A stretch of 64,000 nt of DNA from CAYFVU01 sp964346645 (GTDB taxonomy: Bacteria > Spirochaetota > Spirochaetia > DSM-16054 > Sediminispirochaetaceae). Below the pieces are notes generated by a model, which saw nothing but the letters and a program-made list of their open reading frames with translations, searched no databases and was not told where the DNA came from. The stretch spans positions 1 through 64,000 of the forward strand of contig CAYFVU010000004.1 in the NCBI GenBank assembly GCA_964346645.1, read 5' to 3'. A program made the translations under genes and the position numbers. Positions 41,291 to 50,401 of the stretch are shown here, in pieces (position 1 is the stretch's first letter; every line of letters begins with the position of its first letter).

Positions 41291-42751
41291 CTACGCGTTA
41301 TAGGTCCCGGAGGAGACGTCGTCCATTCCCTCACCGGTCCAGTTGGTGTGGAAAAACTCGCCCCGAGGCTTGTCGACCCGCTCGTAGGTGTGGGCACCGA
41401 AGTAGTCCCGCTGGGCCTGCAGCAGGTTGGCCGGCAGCCTCCCGTTGCGGTAGCCGTCGTAGAAGCTCAGCGCCGTGGCGTGGGCCGGGACGGGAATTCC
41501 CATCTCCACCGCCTTGGCCACGACCCTGCGCCAGGATGCCTGAGCTCGGTCGATTATGTCCTTGAAGTAGTCGTCGAGCAAAAGATTCGAAAGGTCGGGG
41601 CTTCGGTCGAAAGCCTCTTTTATCTTGCCGAGGAATACGCTGCGTATGATGCAGCCGCCCCGCCACATGAGGGCGATGCCGCCGTAGTTCAGGTTCCAGT
41701 CGTAGGTGGCCGCGGCTTGGCGCATCAGCATGAAGCCCTGTGCGTAGGAGACGAGCTTGGAGGCGAAGAGGGCGTTGCGCAGATCCTCTATAAAGGCCTT
41801 CTTGTCCCCGTCGAACTTCGACTCCGGACCGTCGAGCTTCTTCGATGCGGCCACGCGCTCGTCCTTCAGCGCCGAGAGGAAGCGGGAGTACACCGCCTCG
41901 CCGATGAGGGTGATCGGGATACCCATCTCGAGGGAGTTGATGGCGGTCCACTTGCCGGTTCCCTTCTGGCCTGCGGTGTCGAGGATCTTCTCCACCAGGG
42001 GCTCTCCGTCTTCGTCCTTGAATTTGAGGATGTGTGAGGTGATCTCGATGAGGTAGCTGTCGAGCTCGCCCTCGTTCCACTCGGCGAATATGTCGCCCAT
42101 CTCATCCGGACTCAGACCGAGCCCCTCCTTCATCAGGTGATAGGCCTCGCAGATGAGCTGTATGTCTCCGTACTCGATGCCGTTGTGCACCATCTTTACG
42201 TAGTGACCGGCGCCGTTCTCTCCGACCCAGTCGGCGCAGGGCTCCCCGTCGTCGGTCTTCGCCGCAACAGCCTGAAAGATGTCCTTTACCAGCGGCCAGG
42301 CTTCGGGGCTTCCGCCGGGCATCATCGAGGGTCCGTGACGGGCTCCCTCCTCGCCGCCGGAGACGCCGGTGCCGATGTAGAGCAGCCCCTTATCCTCGAG
42401 ATACTTCGTGCGGCGCATCGTGTCGGGGAAGTGGGAGTTTCCCCCGTCCATGATGAGGTCGCCCTTCTCGAGGTGCGGCAGCAGCATTTCGATGAACTTG
42501 TCCACCACTTCGCCCGCCTTGACCATCAGCATGATCTTGCGCGGTTTCTGGAGACTGTCGACGAACTCCTCCACACTCCTCGTGCCGATTATCGTCTCAC
42601 GGCCCTTCGCCGCGTTCTCCATAAACGAATCGACCTTCGAGACGGTGCGGTTGAAGACCGCCACCGAATAGCCCTTGTCGTTCATGTTGAGCACGAGATT
42701 CTGGCCCATGATCGCCAAACCGATCAGTCCTATATCGGCCTTTTTTTCCAT
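41291..42751 (-). CDS. gnd: 6-phosphogluconate dehydrogenase, decarboxylating
   Basis: A 486-aa enzyme converting 6-phosphogluconate to ribulose 5-phosphate with reduction of NAD(P). Features: GLAIMGQNLVLNMNDKGY with NRT at the NADP site, GGNSHFPDT, the substrate loop GVSGGEEGARHGPSMMPGG, catalytic Lys and Glu in HYVKMVHNGIEYGDIQLICEAY, and the all-helical C-terminal domain. It has the full-length Gnd form. GGAGG precedes the ATG. It lies between a LarA-like and a Gfo/Idh gene rather than with zwf, which suggests use in sugar-acid catabolism. Confidence 0.96.
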   Translation of the reverse strand: MEKKADIGLIGLAIMGQNLVLNMNDKGYSVAVFNRTVSKVDSFMENAAKGRETIIGTRSVEEFVDSLQKPRKIMLMVKAGEVVDKFIEMLLPHLEKGDLIMDGGNSHFPDTMRRTKYLEDKGLLYIGTGVSGGEEGARHGPSMMPGGSPEAWPLVKDIFQAVAAKTDDGEPCADWVGENGAGHYVKMVHNGIEYGDIQLICEAYHLMKEGLGLSPDEMGDIFAEWNEGELDSYLIEITSHILKFKDEDGEPLVEKILDTAGQKGTGKWTAINSLEMGIPITLIGEAVYSRFLSALKDERVAASKKLDGPESKFDGDKKAFIEDLRNALFASKLVSYAQGFMLMRQAAATYDWNLNYGGIALMWRGGCIIRSVFLGKIKEAFDRSPDLSNLLLDDYFKDIIDRAQASWRRVVAKAVEMGIPVPAHATALSFYDGYRNGRLPANLLQAQRDYFGAHTYERVDKPRGEFFHTNWTGEGMDDVSSGTYNA

Positions 42752-42825
42752 CTTTTTTTCCTCCTCAGTGTGTAATGCATCCGCGGCCCAGGAGGGCAGC
42801 GGTTCTTCTTCGCTGCAGCACAGAA

Positions 42826-44097
42826 TTATTTGAATTTGCTCCGCTCGTACCAGAGGCCCAGTGCGGGATTGCTGATGTAGTAGACATCCTCTCCGTCGGG
42901 CATCCGGTTCCAGCCGTCCTTCAGCTTTTCCGGATCGTATCGCCGCATCATCGAGTCCAACTCTTCGTAGCGGAAGTTCACCCCCTCGATCTCTTCACGG
43001 GAGAGACCGCCGGCGCAGTAGGTAATGGAAAATCGTCCCTCGGACGAGCCGTGGATGAGGTGGGCCGCCGTGCCGAGATTCCGTGCCAAATCCTCGTTCT
43101 CCTCGACCAGCTGCAGCACCCGCTCGGTCCCTACGTAGCCGTACTTGCGTATGAGGGGATCTATCGTGTCGTTCTCGCCGAACTCCTTGACCCCCGGAGC
43201 AAGCACGATGAGCTGCCCGCCGTCGGCCAGGGCCATCCTGGTGCGGTATATCGACTTGTTGCCGAGCCATGTGCTGCGGAACTCGGAAGGATCGAGGTAC
43301 ACCACCACTTTGCGCAGAGGCTCGTCGAGGGGCGTCATATTCACCGCCTGTGCAAGGGAGGCGGCTTTCTCGTAGCACTCCCGGCCGTCGCCGACGTAGA
43401 GCCCCTTGACCGCGAGGGTTCCGTCGGCCTCCTGGGCAACCACCGTCAGCACGTAGACAACCGGTAACTCCTTCCCGAAGTGCTCCGTCGCATAGTCCAT
43501 TAGACTGCGTACCGGGCTGTCGACCCGTCCCATGATCCGCTCCATGTTGTAGACGGCCCCGAGGAAGTGGCTCTTGTTGATGCCTTCGGTGCCGCCGGTG
43601 CCCACGAAGATGTTCTTGTTGTGGTTGGCCATGCCGATGACCTCGTGCGGCACCACCTGGCCGATGGAGAGGATCGCGTCGTAGTCGTTCTCCGCGAGCC
43701 TCTTGTTGACCTGCGCCGGCCAGTCGAAGTGGAGCTTCCCCTCGGAGAGCTCCTCTATGACCGAGGAGGGTACCCTGCCGAGAGTGGCGAGCTCGTTCTG
43801 CCAGTCGTGGACACGGAAGAGCTCCTTCGGCGTGCTCCCATACATCGTCTCGATCTCCCGATCCGTCATGGGCGTGTGGGTCCCCAGCGCCGGGAGAATA
43901 TCGGTCAGGGCCTCACCGTAGTACGTATAGGCCTGTTCGGTAAGATACCCCGCCCGCGAGTGATATCGGGTAATGTCGGGGGGCACGGCTATTACCCTTC
44001 TCTTCGTACCGAGCTTATCGAGGGCTTCGAAGAGCCCCTCTCTCAAATCTTCGTCCGTCAAACGCTCAGACGTTCCGCCGCGCTCATAGTACAACAT
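42826..44097 (-). CDS. LarA-like nickel-pincer racemase/epimerase (DUF2088)
   Basis: A 423-aa member of the lactate racemase LarA superfamily. The cofactor and catalytic region reads SIGQVVPHEVIGMANHNKNIFVGTGG, with a conserved PH, the Lys that would anchor the nickel pincer, and a later His (INKSHFLG). Members racemise or epimerise alpha-hydroxyacids; one group acts on gluconate. Beside gnd and near a mannonate-type SDR, a mannonate/gluconate 2-epimerase is the likeliest role. The maturation genes larB, larC and larE are not in this window. GAGG precedes the ATG. Confidence 0.75.
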   Translation of the reverse strand: MLYYERGGTSERLTDEDLREGLFEALDKLGTKRRVIAVPPDITRYHSRAGYLTEQAYTYYGEALTDILPALGTHTPMTDREIETMYGSTPKELFRVHDWQNELATLGRVPSSVIEELSEGKLHFDWPAQVNKRLAENDYDAILSIGQVVPHEVIGMANHNKNIFVGTGGTEGINKSHFLGAVYNMERIMGRVDSPVRSLMDYATEHFGKELPVVYVLTVVAQEADGTLAVKGLYVGDGRECYEKAASLAQAVNMTPLDEPLRKVVVYLDPSEFRSTWLGNKSIYRTRMALADGGQLIVLAPGVKEFGENDTIDPLIRKYGYVGTERVLQLVEENEDLARNLGTAAHLIHGSSEGRFSITYCAGGLSREEIEGVNFRYEELDSMMRRYDPEKLKDGWNRMPDGEDVYYISNPALGLWYERSKFK

Positions 44098-44142
44098 ACT
44101 CTACCTCCTCGAGGCCCTCGAGGCCACTATCTCTCCTCGGAG

Positions 44143-45027
44143 CTACTTCCACGGCGGGGCCTCCGGCAGGTGCCCCTCGAAATCATCGATGAGCTCCTTC
44201 TCGTAATCGCCGGCATAGTTCCCATTGAAGAACCGGTCCATAGCCTCACGGTAGAAACGCTCCCACGACTCCTCTTCTCCTCCCGGATTGATGGGATAGA
44301 AGAGGGCGTCGTTCGCCCTGGCGGCCTTCAGGTCGCCGGGCGCATCCCCTATCATCAGCATCTTCTCGTTCGGATACTTACCGGACGCGGCGAAATCGAT
44401 GTGCTCCGACTTCTTTCCCATCTCCTGACCGGCGATTGCACGCACATGCTTCGCTATGTCGTGCTCCTTCCACTCCCTGTCGAGCGCCTCGAAGGGAGTC
44501 TGGCTGACGACTATCGCATCGGCCTTTCCCTCCATCTTTTCGAGACTCTCCCGTACGTAGGGAAACGGCGGAAGATTACGTACGATCTTCGCAATGGTTT
44601 CGTTTACATCGACCGCCCATTTGTAGGAGAGCTGGAGATCAGGATCGGGGTTGCGCTTCAGCTCCGCCTCGAGTGCCGGTATGCCGAGTTTCGACTCCCG
44701 CTCCACCCAGTCGGCGACTCCCTTCAGCTCCGGAATGTCCACGTGCCGGTCCTGCACCTCACTGCGCTCCCGCAGATGCCGCATGGCGTGGAGAATTGCA
44801 TGGAACCTGTTGCAGCCCCGTGTCTTGGAATAGAGGTTCACGAACTCCCAGACCTCTCTTGCGTACTTCGATACGGGCTGGAGCCCGAAGTGGTTAATGT
44901 ACTGCGGGCAGAAACACTCCTTGTGCTTGATCTCCATGGAGTCGAAGGCACAGCCGTCTGAGTCTATGCCTATAAAGAACTCGTGCTGCGGCTTCATCTC
45001 CTTCAATTCTCGTGCAGGATCATCCAT
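44143..45027 (-). CDS. HAD-superfamily hydrolase
   Basis: A 294-aa HAD hydrolase. Motif I is GIDSDGCAFDSM, with both catalytic Asp residues. The Ser/Thr motif II is VVSQTPFEAL, and motif III/IV is KMLMIGDAPGDLKAA. A large helical cap lies between about 30 and 160. Substrate unknown. It is the first gene of the operon running to 40229. GGAG precedes the ATG, and a promoter TTGACC-17-TAAAAC is about 50 nt upstream on the minus strand. Confidence 0.82.
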   Translation of the reverse strand: MDDPARELKEMKPQHEFFIGIDSDGCAFDSMEIKHKECFCPQYINHFGLQPVSKYAREVWEFVNLYSKTRGCNRFHAILHAMRHLRERSEVQDRHVDIPELKGVADWVERESKLGIPALEAELKRNPDPDLQLSYKWAVDVNETIAKIVRNLPPFPYVRESLEKMEGKADAIVVSQTPFEALDREWKEHDIAKHVRAIAGQEMGKKSEHIDFAASGKYPNEKMLMIGDAPGDLKAARANDALFYPINPGGEEESWERFYREAMDRFFNGNYAGDYEKELIDDFEGHLPEAPPWK

Positions 45028-45197
45028 ATTTTACTCTCCTCTTACTTTCATTTAGTTACGAAAAACGTTCCTTAATAAAAGTTTTATCATGAAAACCGAG
45101 ATAGGTCAAGATTCGTTTCGCTCTCTTCGGAGAGATGCCCGATAAGAAACGCCGGGAAGAATCGCAGGGGAGAATCGCCGGGAAAGAGAGAATTTCG

Positions 45198-45226
45198 TTG
45201 ACAACACGGCATTTTCGTTATATGAT
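45198..45226 (+). promoter_or_regulatory. Sigma70 promoter of pfp
   Basis: TTGACA (45198-45203), 17-nt spacer, TATGAT (45221-45226). The 256-nt region it shares with the divergent HAD gene has repeated TTTCGTT/AACGAAA elements (for example 45192-45198 and 45239-45246) that could bind a common regulator. No gene is seen in the region. Confidence 0.65.
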
Positions 45227-45283
45227 GTTTTGCGAAAGAAAACGAAATAATCGTACCCACACCACCTACACAGGAGTCGATAT

Positions 45284-46513
45284 ATGAGTCAAATCAAGGG
45301 AAATGCGATAGTCGCTCAGAGCGGCGGCCCGACGGCCGTAATCAACGCCTCTGCATGCGGCGCCATTCAGGAGGCATTGAAGCACGAGGAGATTCGCGGA
45401 GTCTACGCCGCCTACAACGGGATCCTCGGCGTACTGAACGAGGAGATCTTCGATCTGTCGAGGGAATCGGCCGAGGACATAGACAATCTCAAGCGGTCTC
45501 CCGCCGCAGCCCTCGGCTCGTGCCGCTACAAGGTGCGCAGCAGAGAGGATTTCCAAAAGATTCTCGATGTCTTCAAGAAACACGATATCCGCTACTTCTT
45601 CTACATAGGCGGAAACGATTCCATGGATACGGCGGACCATGTCAACAAGCTCGCCGAGGAAGAGGGCTACGACTTCATCGCCATGGGTATTCCGAAGACG
45701 ATCGACAACGATCTCGCCTACACCGACCACTGCCCGGGATACGGGAGCGTCATCAAGTATCTCGGGACCATGGTCATGGAGGCGGGTCGGGACACCGAAT
45801 CGCTCTACACAACAGACACGGTGAACGTTATCGAGGCGATGGGACGCAATGCCGGATGGATAGCCGCGGGAACGGCACTCGCGAGGAGGAGCGAGGAGGA
45901 TGCCCCTCACATAATCCTCCTGCCCGAACGTCCCTTCGACAAGGAGGAGTTCAAGAAGAGGGTGCGGTACTACCTCGACAAGATAAAGCGCTGCGTCGTA
46001 GTGGTCTCGGAGGGAACGAAAAATCCGGACGGAAGCTACATCTCGGAGCAGAAGGGAGAGTTTGCCAAGGACGATTTCGGCCACACGCAGCTCGGCGGCG
46101 CCGCGCAGTATATAAAATCGGTTATCGAAAACGAGGTGAAGGTAAAGTCGAGGTTCGCCATTCCCTCGACTATCCAGCGGACCGGCAGCCACTTCGCCTC
46201 AAAGACCGACGCCGAAGAGGCCTACATGGCCGGACAAAGGGCGGTGCAACTCGCCCTCGAAGGGGTCAACGGCAAGATGGTCACACTACAACGTGCCGAC
46301 GGTCAGGAGTACCGCTGCGAGACGGGCACCGCAGATCTCTCGGCCGTGGCAAACGGAGAGAAGTACTTCCCCGTCGAGTGGATCTCCGAAGACGGCTTCT
46401 TCGTTACCGACGAGTTCATCCGCTATGCCCGGCCTCTCGTGCAGGGCGAGGTGCAGCCGCTTATCGAAGACGGGCTGCCGAGTTACGTGAGATTTCGCAA
46501 GCATTTTATCTAA
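45284..46513 (+). CDS. pfp: Pyrophosphate-dependent 6-phosphofructokinase
   Basis: A 409-aa phosphofructokinase of the PPi-using type. The phosphoryl-donor site reads IGGNDSMDTA, with Asp where ATP enzymes have Gly, and the catalytic loop reads PKTIDNDLAYTDH with Lys before TIDND. These are the accepted signatures for PPi dependence. It catalyses the reversible fructose 6-phosphate/fructose 1,6-bisphosphate step and is common in spirochaetes. AGGAG precedes the ATG. Followed 24 nt later by the mannonate-type SDR. Confidence 0.93.
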   Translation: MSQIKGNAIVAQSGGPTAVINASACGAIQEALKHEEIRGVYAAYNGILGVLNEEIFDLSRESAEDIDNLKRSPAAALGSCRYKVRSREDFQKILDVFKKHDIRYFFYIGGNDSMDTADHVNKLAEEEGYDFIAMGIPKTIDNDLAYTDHCPGYGSVIKYLGTMVMEAGRDTESLYTTDTVNVIEAMGRNAGWIAAGTALARRSEEDAPHIILLPERPFDKEEFKKRVRYYLDKIKRCVVVVSEGTKNPDGSYISEQKGEFAKDDFGHTQLGGAAQYIKSVIENEVKVKSRFAIPSTIQRTGSHFASKTDAEEAYMAGQRAVQLALEGVNGKMVTLQRADGQEYRCETGTADLSAVANGEKYFPVEWISEDGFFVTDEFIRYARPLVQGEVQPLIEDGLPSYVRFRKHFI

Positions 46514-46537
46514 GAAGAGCATGAAGAGGAGGATTAG

Positions 46538-47392
46538 ATGGTACCATTGCAGATAGATTTGAGGGGAAAAACCGTTGTGGTAACCGGCGGTGGAGGCGTG
46601 CTGTGCAGCGCCTTCTCGAAGGCCGTTGCCGAGTGCGGAGCCAAGGTGGCCGTGCTCGATCTGCGCAAGGAGGCGGCCGATGAGGTTGCCGCGGAGATCT
46701 CATCGGCCGGAGGCACGGCGATGGGAGTCTCTGCGAACGTGCTCGAGCCGGAGAGTCTCGCCGAGGCGGAGACCGAGGTGAGCCGTGCCTACGGACCGGC
46801 GGACATTCTTATTAACGGGGCCGGAGGCAACAGTCCGAAGGGGACCACATCGAAGGAGTACCTCTATCCCGAAGACATCAAAAACAAGAGCGAGGACCTG
46901 ATCACCTTCTTCGATCTCGACCCGAAGGGTATCGAGTTCGTATTCAACCTCAATTTTCTCGGGGCTCTCCTCTCCACCCAGGCCTTCGCAAGGAGCATGG
47001 CCGAACGTGGAAGGGGAACAATTTTGAATGTCTCCTCGATGAACGCCTTTACCCCGCTCACGAAGATACCCGCCTACAGCGGAGCAAAGGCGGCGGTCAG
47101 CAACTTCACCCAGTGGCTCGCGGTGCACTTCTCCAAGGTGGGCATACGGGTCAACGCGATCGCTCCGGGCTTCTTTCTCACCAACCAGAACAGGGGCCTC
47201 TTGAAGAACGACGACGGCTCGTGGACCGAGAGGGCCGAGAAGATCCTCAACGCCACCCCGCTCGAGAGATTCGGCGAACCGGAGGAGCTTATCGGGACGC
47301 TGCTCTACCTCCTCGACGACGGCGCATCGGGATTCGTCAACGGCATTGTCATTCCCGTAGACGGCGGCTTCTCCGCCTACTCCGGGGTCTGA
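46538..47392 (+). CDS. SDR family oxidoreductase, D-mannonate oxidoreductase-like
   Basis: A 284-aa classical SDR. The Rossmann motif is VTGGGGVLCSAF, then INGAGGNSP, the catalytic Ser (NVSSM) and YSGAKAA. The C-terminal segment ATPLERFGEPEELIGTLLYLLDD and IPVDGGFSAYSGV is typical of the SDR group that reduces D-fructuronate to D-mannonate in organisms lacking classical UxuB. The next gene is the UxaE epimerase that produces fructuronate, which supports this. GAGGAGG precedes the ATG. Confidence 0.85.
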   Translation: MVPLQIDLRGKTVVVTGGGGVLCSAFSKAVAECGAKVAVLDLRKEAADEVAAEISSAGGTAMGVSANVLEPESLAEAETEVSRAYGPADILINGAGGNSPKGTTSKEYLYPEDIKNKSEDLITFFDLDPKGIEFVFNLNFLGALLSTQAFARSMAERGRGTILNVSSMNAFTPLTKIPAYSGAKAAVSNFTQWLAVHFSKVGIRVNAIAPGFFLTNQNRGLLKNDDGSWTERAEKILNATPLERFGEPEELIGTLLYLLDDGASGFVNGIVIPVDGGFSAYSGV

Positions 47393-47465
47393 CGAAATAA
47401 TTCGAGATGGAATCGATGGGCCGATAGGACTCGAACAATACGAAAAAAAGGAGATGCACGACAGG

Positions 47466-49004
47466 ATGAATACGATAATCAACATGATCCGTTCTCACGA
47501 GCTGATCGACAAACCGCAGGAGGGGCTCGACGAGCTGAAGAGCTCGGGCACCGAGACACTAGAGGAGGGAGAGGCCCGCATCTACATCCCCTCCCTCTAC
47601 CGCAAGGAGGACGTGCTCTACTTCATTGCGATGATCTCGGGTAAGAAGAGTCTCTACCTGTGCTCCACCGCTGAGCTGCCGAAGGCGTTCTCCGGCAGCA
47701 GCACGACGGAGGAAGGGCTGAATCTGCGCGAGGCACCGCTTACAGCCGAAAACGCCAGGGCGCTGCAGGAACTCTTTCCCTTTACCTCCCCGATCTCACT
47801 CAGAGACAAGAGAACCACCGTCGGCTGCGGCGACCGTCTCGGCATGGCATCCGCCGCCCACATGAGGGCGGTGAGAAAGTTCAACGCCTATCCGGTGCTC
47901 GCCCAGCAGTCGATCCGAGAACTCAACTACACCGGGCGAAAATTCGAATCCATCGTGGCCGACGCAGCCTTCCTCGTATTCCAGGAGGGCTATGAAGGCG
48001 GCTGGGGCGCAGACGGCGACCACCTCAAGACAATGGAGGACATCGACACCGCACTGCAGGCCGGAATGCCGATGATTACCCTGGACCTTACCGAGGTGCT
48101 CCGGCCCGAGGCCGGCGACTGGGACGAAGGACAAATCGAAGAAGAATACGGCAAGCTTCCTGCGGAGGTGAGAGAATACATAGACTCGACCTACGCCGAC
48201 ACGGAATTCGAGGCCGGCGAGGTAACCGTCTCCCTTTCCAAAACCGAAGCACACCGATGCGCGCTGATGTACCGGGAGGCCATGGACTTCGCGGCGGAGG
48301 TGGACGCACACATCGAGAGCCGCCGGGGTAAGGCTTACGACCTCGAGATCAGCATAGACGAGACCAGCTCGCCCACCCTCCCCGCACACCATCTCTTCAT
48401 CATCCGTGAGCTACTCGCTCGAAATGTCACCGTCAACTCGCTTGCTCCCCGCTTTATCGGAGAGTTCCAGAAGGGCATAGACTACATAGGAGACCTCGGA
48501 GAGTTCGAACGGCAATTCGCCGTACACTGCGCCATAGCCAAGGCGCACGGAGACTACAAGATATCCATCCACTCGGGCAGCGACAAGTTTTCGGTCTACC
48601 CGACTATCGGCTCCTACACCCACATGAGGCTACACCTCAAGACAGCCGGTACGAGCTGGCTCGAGGCGGTGCGCGCCATAGCCCGAGCGGAGCCCGACCT
48701 CTACCGGCTCATGCACAGGAAGGCAAGAGAGTACTTTCCCGAGGCGCTCAAGAGCTACCACATAACCGCCGACATCTCCAAGATACCCGACATAGACTCC
48801 GTGAAGGACGATGAGCTCGAGCAGTTCCTCGATATTACCGAATCGCGGCAGATGCTCCACATCACCTACGGAGGGCTCCTCAACGATCCAGATGTACGCG
48901 GCCCCTTCTTCGAGGCGCTGAACAGGCACGAGGAGCTGCACTACCGTATAATCCGGGAGCACATGGAGAAGCACCTGAGCACGCTGGGGGTGGAGGCTTC
49001 CTGA
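47466..49004 (+). CDS. uxaE: Tagaturonate/fructuronate epimerase
   Basis: A 512-aa UxaE family protein (DUF4127-free, formerly uncharacterised). RFIGEFQKGIDYIGDLGEFERQF and KISIHSGSDKFSVYPTIG are the family hallmarks, and TVGCGDRLGMAS lies near the start. It interconverts D-tagaturonate and D-fructuronate, joining the inositol and galacturonate routes to mannonate. The ATG at 47466 is preferred because AGGAG is 11 nt upstream; the ATG at 47454 abuts it. Third gene after pfp and the SDR. Confidence 0.88.
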   Translation: MNTIINMIRSHELIDKPQEGLDELKSSGTETLEEGEARIYIPSLYRKEDVLYFIAMISGKKSLYLCSTAELPKAFSGSSTTEEGLNLREAPLTAENARALQELFPFTSPISLRDKRTTVGCGDRLGMASAAHMRAVRKFNAYPVLAQQSIRELNYTGRKFESIVADAAFLVFQEGYEGGWGADGDHLKTMEDIDTALQAGMPMITLDLTEVLRPEAGDWDEGQIEEEYGKLPAEVREYIDSTYADTEFEAGEVTVSLSKTEAHRCALMYREAMDFAAEVDAHIESRRGKAYDLEISIDETSSPTLPAHHLFIIRELLARNVTVNSLAPRFIGEFQKGIDYIGDLGEFERQFAVHCAIAKAHGDYKISIHSGSDKFSVYPTIGSYTHMRLHLKTAGTSWLEAVRAIARAEPDLYRLMHRKAREYFPEALKSYHITADISKIPDIDSVKDDELEQFLDITESRQMLHITYGGLLNDPDVRGPFFEALNRHEELHYRIIREHMEKHLSTLGVEAS

Positions 49005-49156
49005 TCGGTCGCTTCTCCTCTCCCCACTCACGGTAACCCGAGACGATGCGCAGGAAAAAAAGATGAGGAGCGGCGGCGACGGCATGGGCTAAACCAGCGG
49101 GCACACGCCGAGTTTCTCGAGGCGGGAGCTTTGCAGACATCATTTGATCCGTAAGA

Positions 49157-50317
49157 TCACGAAACCGGCTCGAAGGCCCTCTCGTAGTTGGCGGCACCCT
49201 TCATTCCGGCGAGGTCGTGTACGTGGCTCTCCCGCAGCCCGGCGCCGGTTACCTGCACGAAACGGGCCTCCTGCTGCAGCCCCCGGAGGTCCGCTGCGCC
49301 GCAGTACCCCATTCCCTTTCTCAGTCCCTCGAGCAGCTGACGGAGGTAGTCATTAAGACATCCCTTGACCGGAACGAGTCCCTCTACCCCCTCCGGTACC
49401 GGCTCTCTCTCGCCGGCAGGCCGGTTGTCGCGACCTCCGTTTCGGTTCTCTGCACCGGCGCTGCTGCTCTGGTACCGGTCGGCGCCGCCCTCCCGCATGG
49501 CGGCCTCGGAGCCCATGCCGCGATAGATCTTGTAGAGCCGCCCCTCCTGCTCGAAGACCCGGCCGGGACTCTCCGGCAGGCCGGCGAGCATGTTGCCGAG
49601 CATCACCGTGTCGGCCCCTGCAGCGATGGCCTTGACGATGTCTCCCGAAAAACGTATACCGCCGTCGGCAATGACCGGCACCCCGAAGCGGCGAGCCTCC
49701 TCGGCGCAGCTCATGACCGCAGTCAGCTGCGGCACTCCGACACCGGCGACAACCCGAGTAGTGCAGATCGAGCCGGGCCCCACACCGACCTTTACCGCAT
49801 CGGCTCCGGCATCAATCAACCTGCGCGCCCCGCCGGCGGTCGCCACATTGCCCGCCACGAGCTCCACGGAGAAGCGCCGCTTTATCTCCTCCACGGCCCT
49901 CAGCACATTAAGTGAATCGCCGTGCGCGGTGTCCATTACGATGTAAGCCGCTCCGGCCTCGATGAGCAGAGGGATGCGCGCCAGGTAGTCGCTCGGCGCC
50001 ACCGCAGCACCTACCACACGCGTTCCGGCCGATCCCGCAAAGGACGATCCGCCGCCGACCGCCTTCGCCACCTCCTCGGCCTGCCTCTCCGGGATCAAGC
50101 TGCGGTGAATGACTCCCGAGCCTCCGGCCTCTCCGAGATGCGCCGCCATCTCCCACTCGGTCACCGTATCCATTGCCGCCGAGAGAACCGGGATCCGCAG
50201 CTCCAGGTTCCTGCTGAGCCTCGTACCGAGACTCACCTGTGCCGGCAGCACCTCCGAGTAGGCCGGCTCTAACAAGACATCGTCGTAACTCAGTCCTCGA
50301 GGAATCTCACCGCTCAT
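49157..50317 (-). CDS. guaB: IMP dehydrogenase lacking the CBS module
   Basis: A 386-aa IMPDH/GMPR-family TIM barrel. It has LSYDDVLLEPAYSEVLP, VLSAAMDTVTEWEMA, the catalytic Cys loop GVGPGSICTTR with VVAGVGVPQLTAV, RGMGSEAAM, ADRYQ, and the flap region VEGLVPVKG. These favour IMPDH over GMP reductase. The barrel passes straight through the place where two CBS domains (about 110-120 residues) usually sit, so ATP/GTP allostery is absent. Start is ATG 50317 with GGAGG 5 nt upstream. A 155-nt leader with an intrinsic terminator precedes it. Confidence 0.88.
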   Translation of the reverse strand: MSGEIPRGLSYDDVLLEPAYSEVLPAQVSLGTRLSRNLELRIPVLSAAMDTVTEWEMAAHLGEAGGSGVIHRSLIPERQAEEVAKAVGGGSSFAGSAGTRVVGAAVAPSDYLARIPLLIEAGAAYIVMDTAHGDSLNVLRAVEEIKRRFSVELVAGNVATAGGARRLIDAGADAVKVGVGPGSICTTRVVAGVGVPQLTAVMSCAEEARRFGVPVIADGGIRFSGDIVKAIAAGADTVMLGNMLAGLPESPGRVFEQEGRLYKIYRGMGSEAAMREGGADRYQSSSAGAENRNGGRDNRPAGEREPVPEGVEGLVPVKGCLNDYLRQLLEGLRKGMGYCGAADLRGLQQEARFVQVTGAGLRESHVHDLAGMKGAANYERAFEPVS

Positions 50318-50347
50318 CCATACCTCCTTTTCTCTTCTCTCTGTTTT

Positions 50348-50401
50348 AAAAAAGAAAGCCCCGAATCGCGCCGCGCACACGGCCTGCCGATTCGGGGCTT
50401 T
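50348..50401 (-). terminator. Intrinsic terminator inside the guaB leader (attenuator)
   Basis: On the minus-strand RNA a 14-bp stem, AAAGCCCCGAATCG with CGATTCGGGGCTTT (50401-50388 and 50368-50355), is followed by C and six U (50353-50348), all upstream of the guaB ribosome binding site. An alternative hairpin, GGGC-GAAA-GCCC (50406-50395), uses the base of the left arm, so the two structures exclude each other. Confidence 0.85.

Noticed and set aside
43567..44961. 464-codon plus-strand frame
   Set aside because: Antisense to the LarA-like and HAD genes; no recognisable domain.
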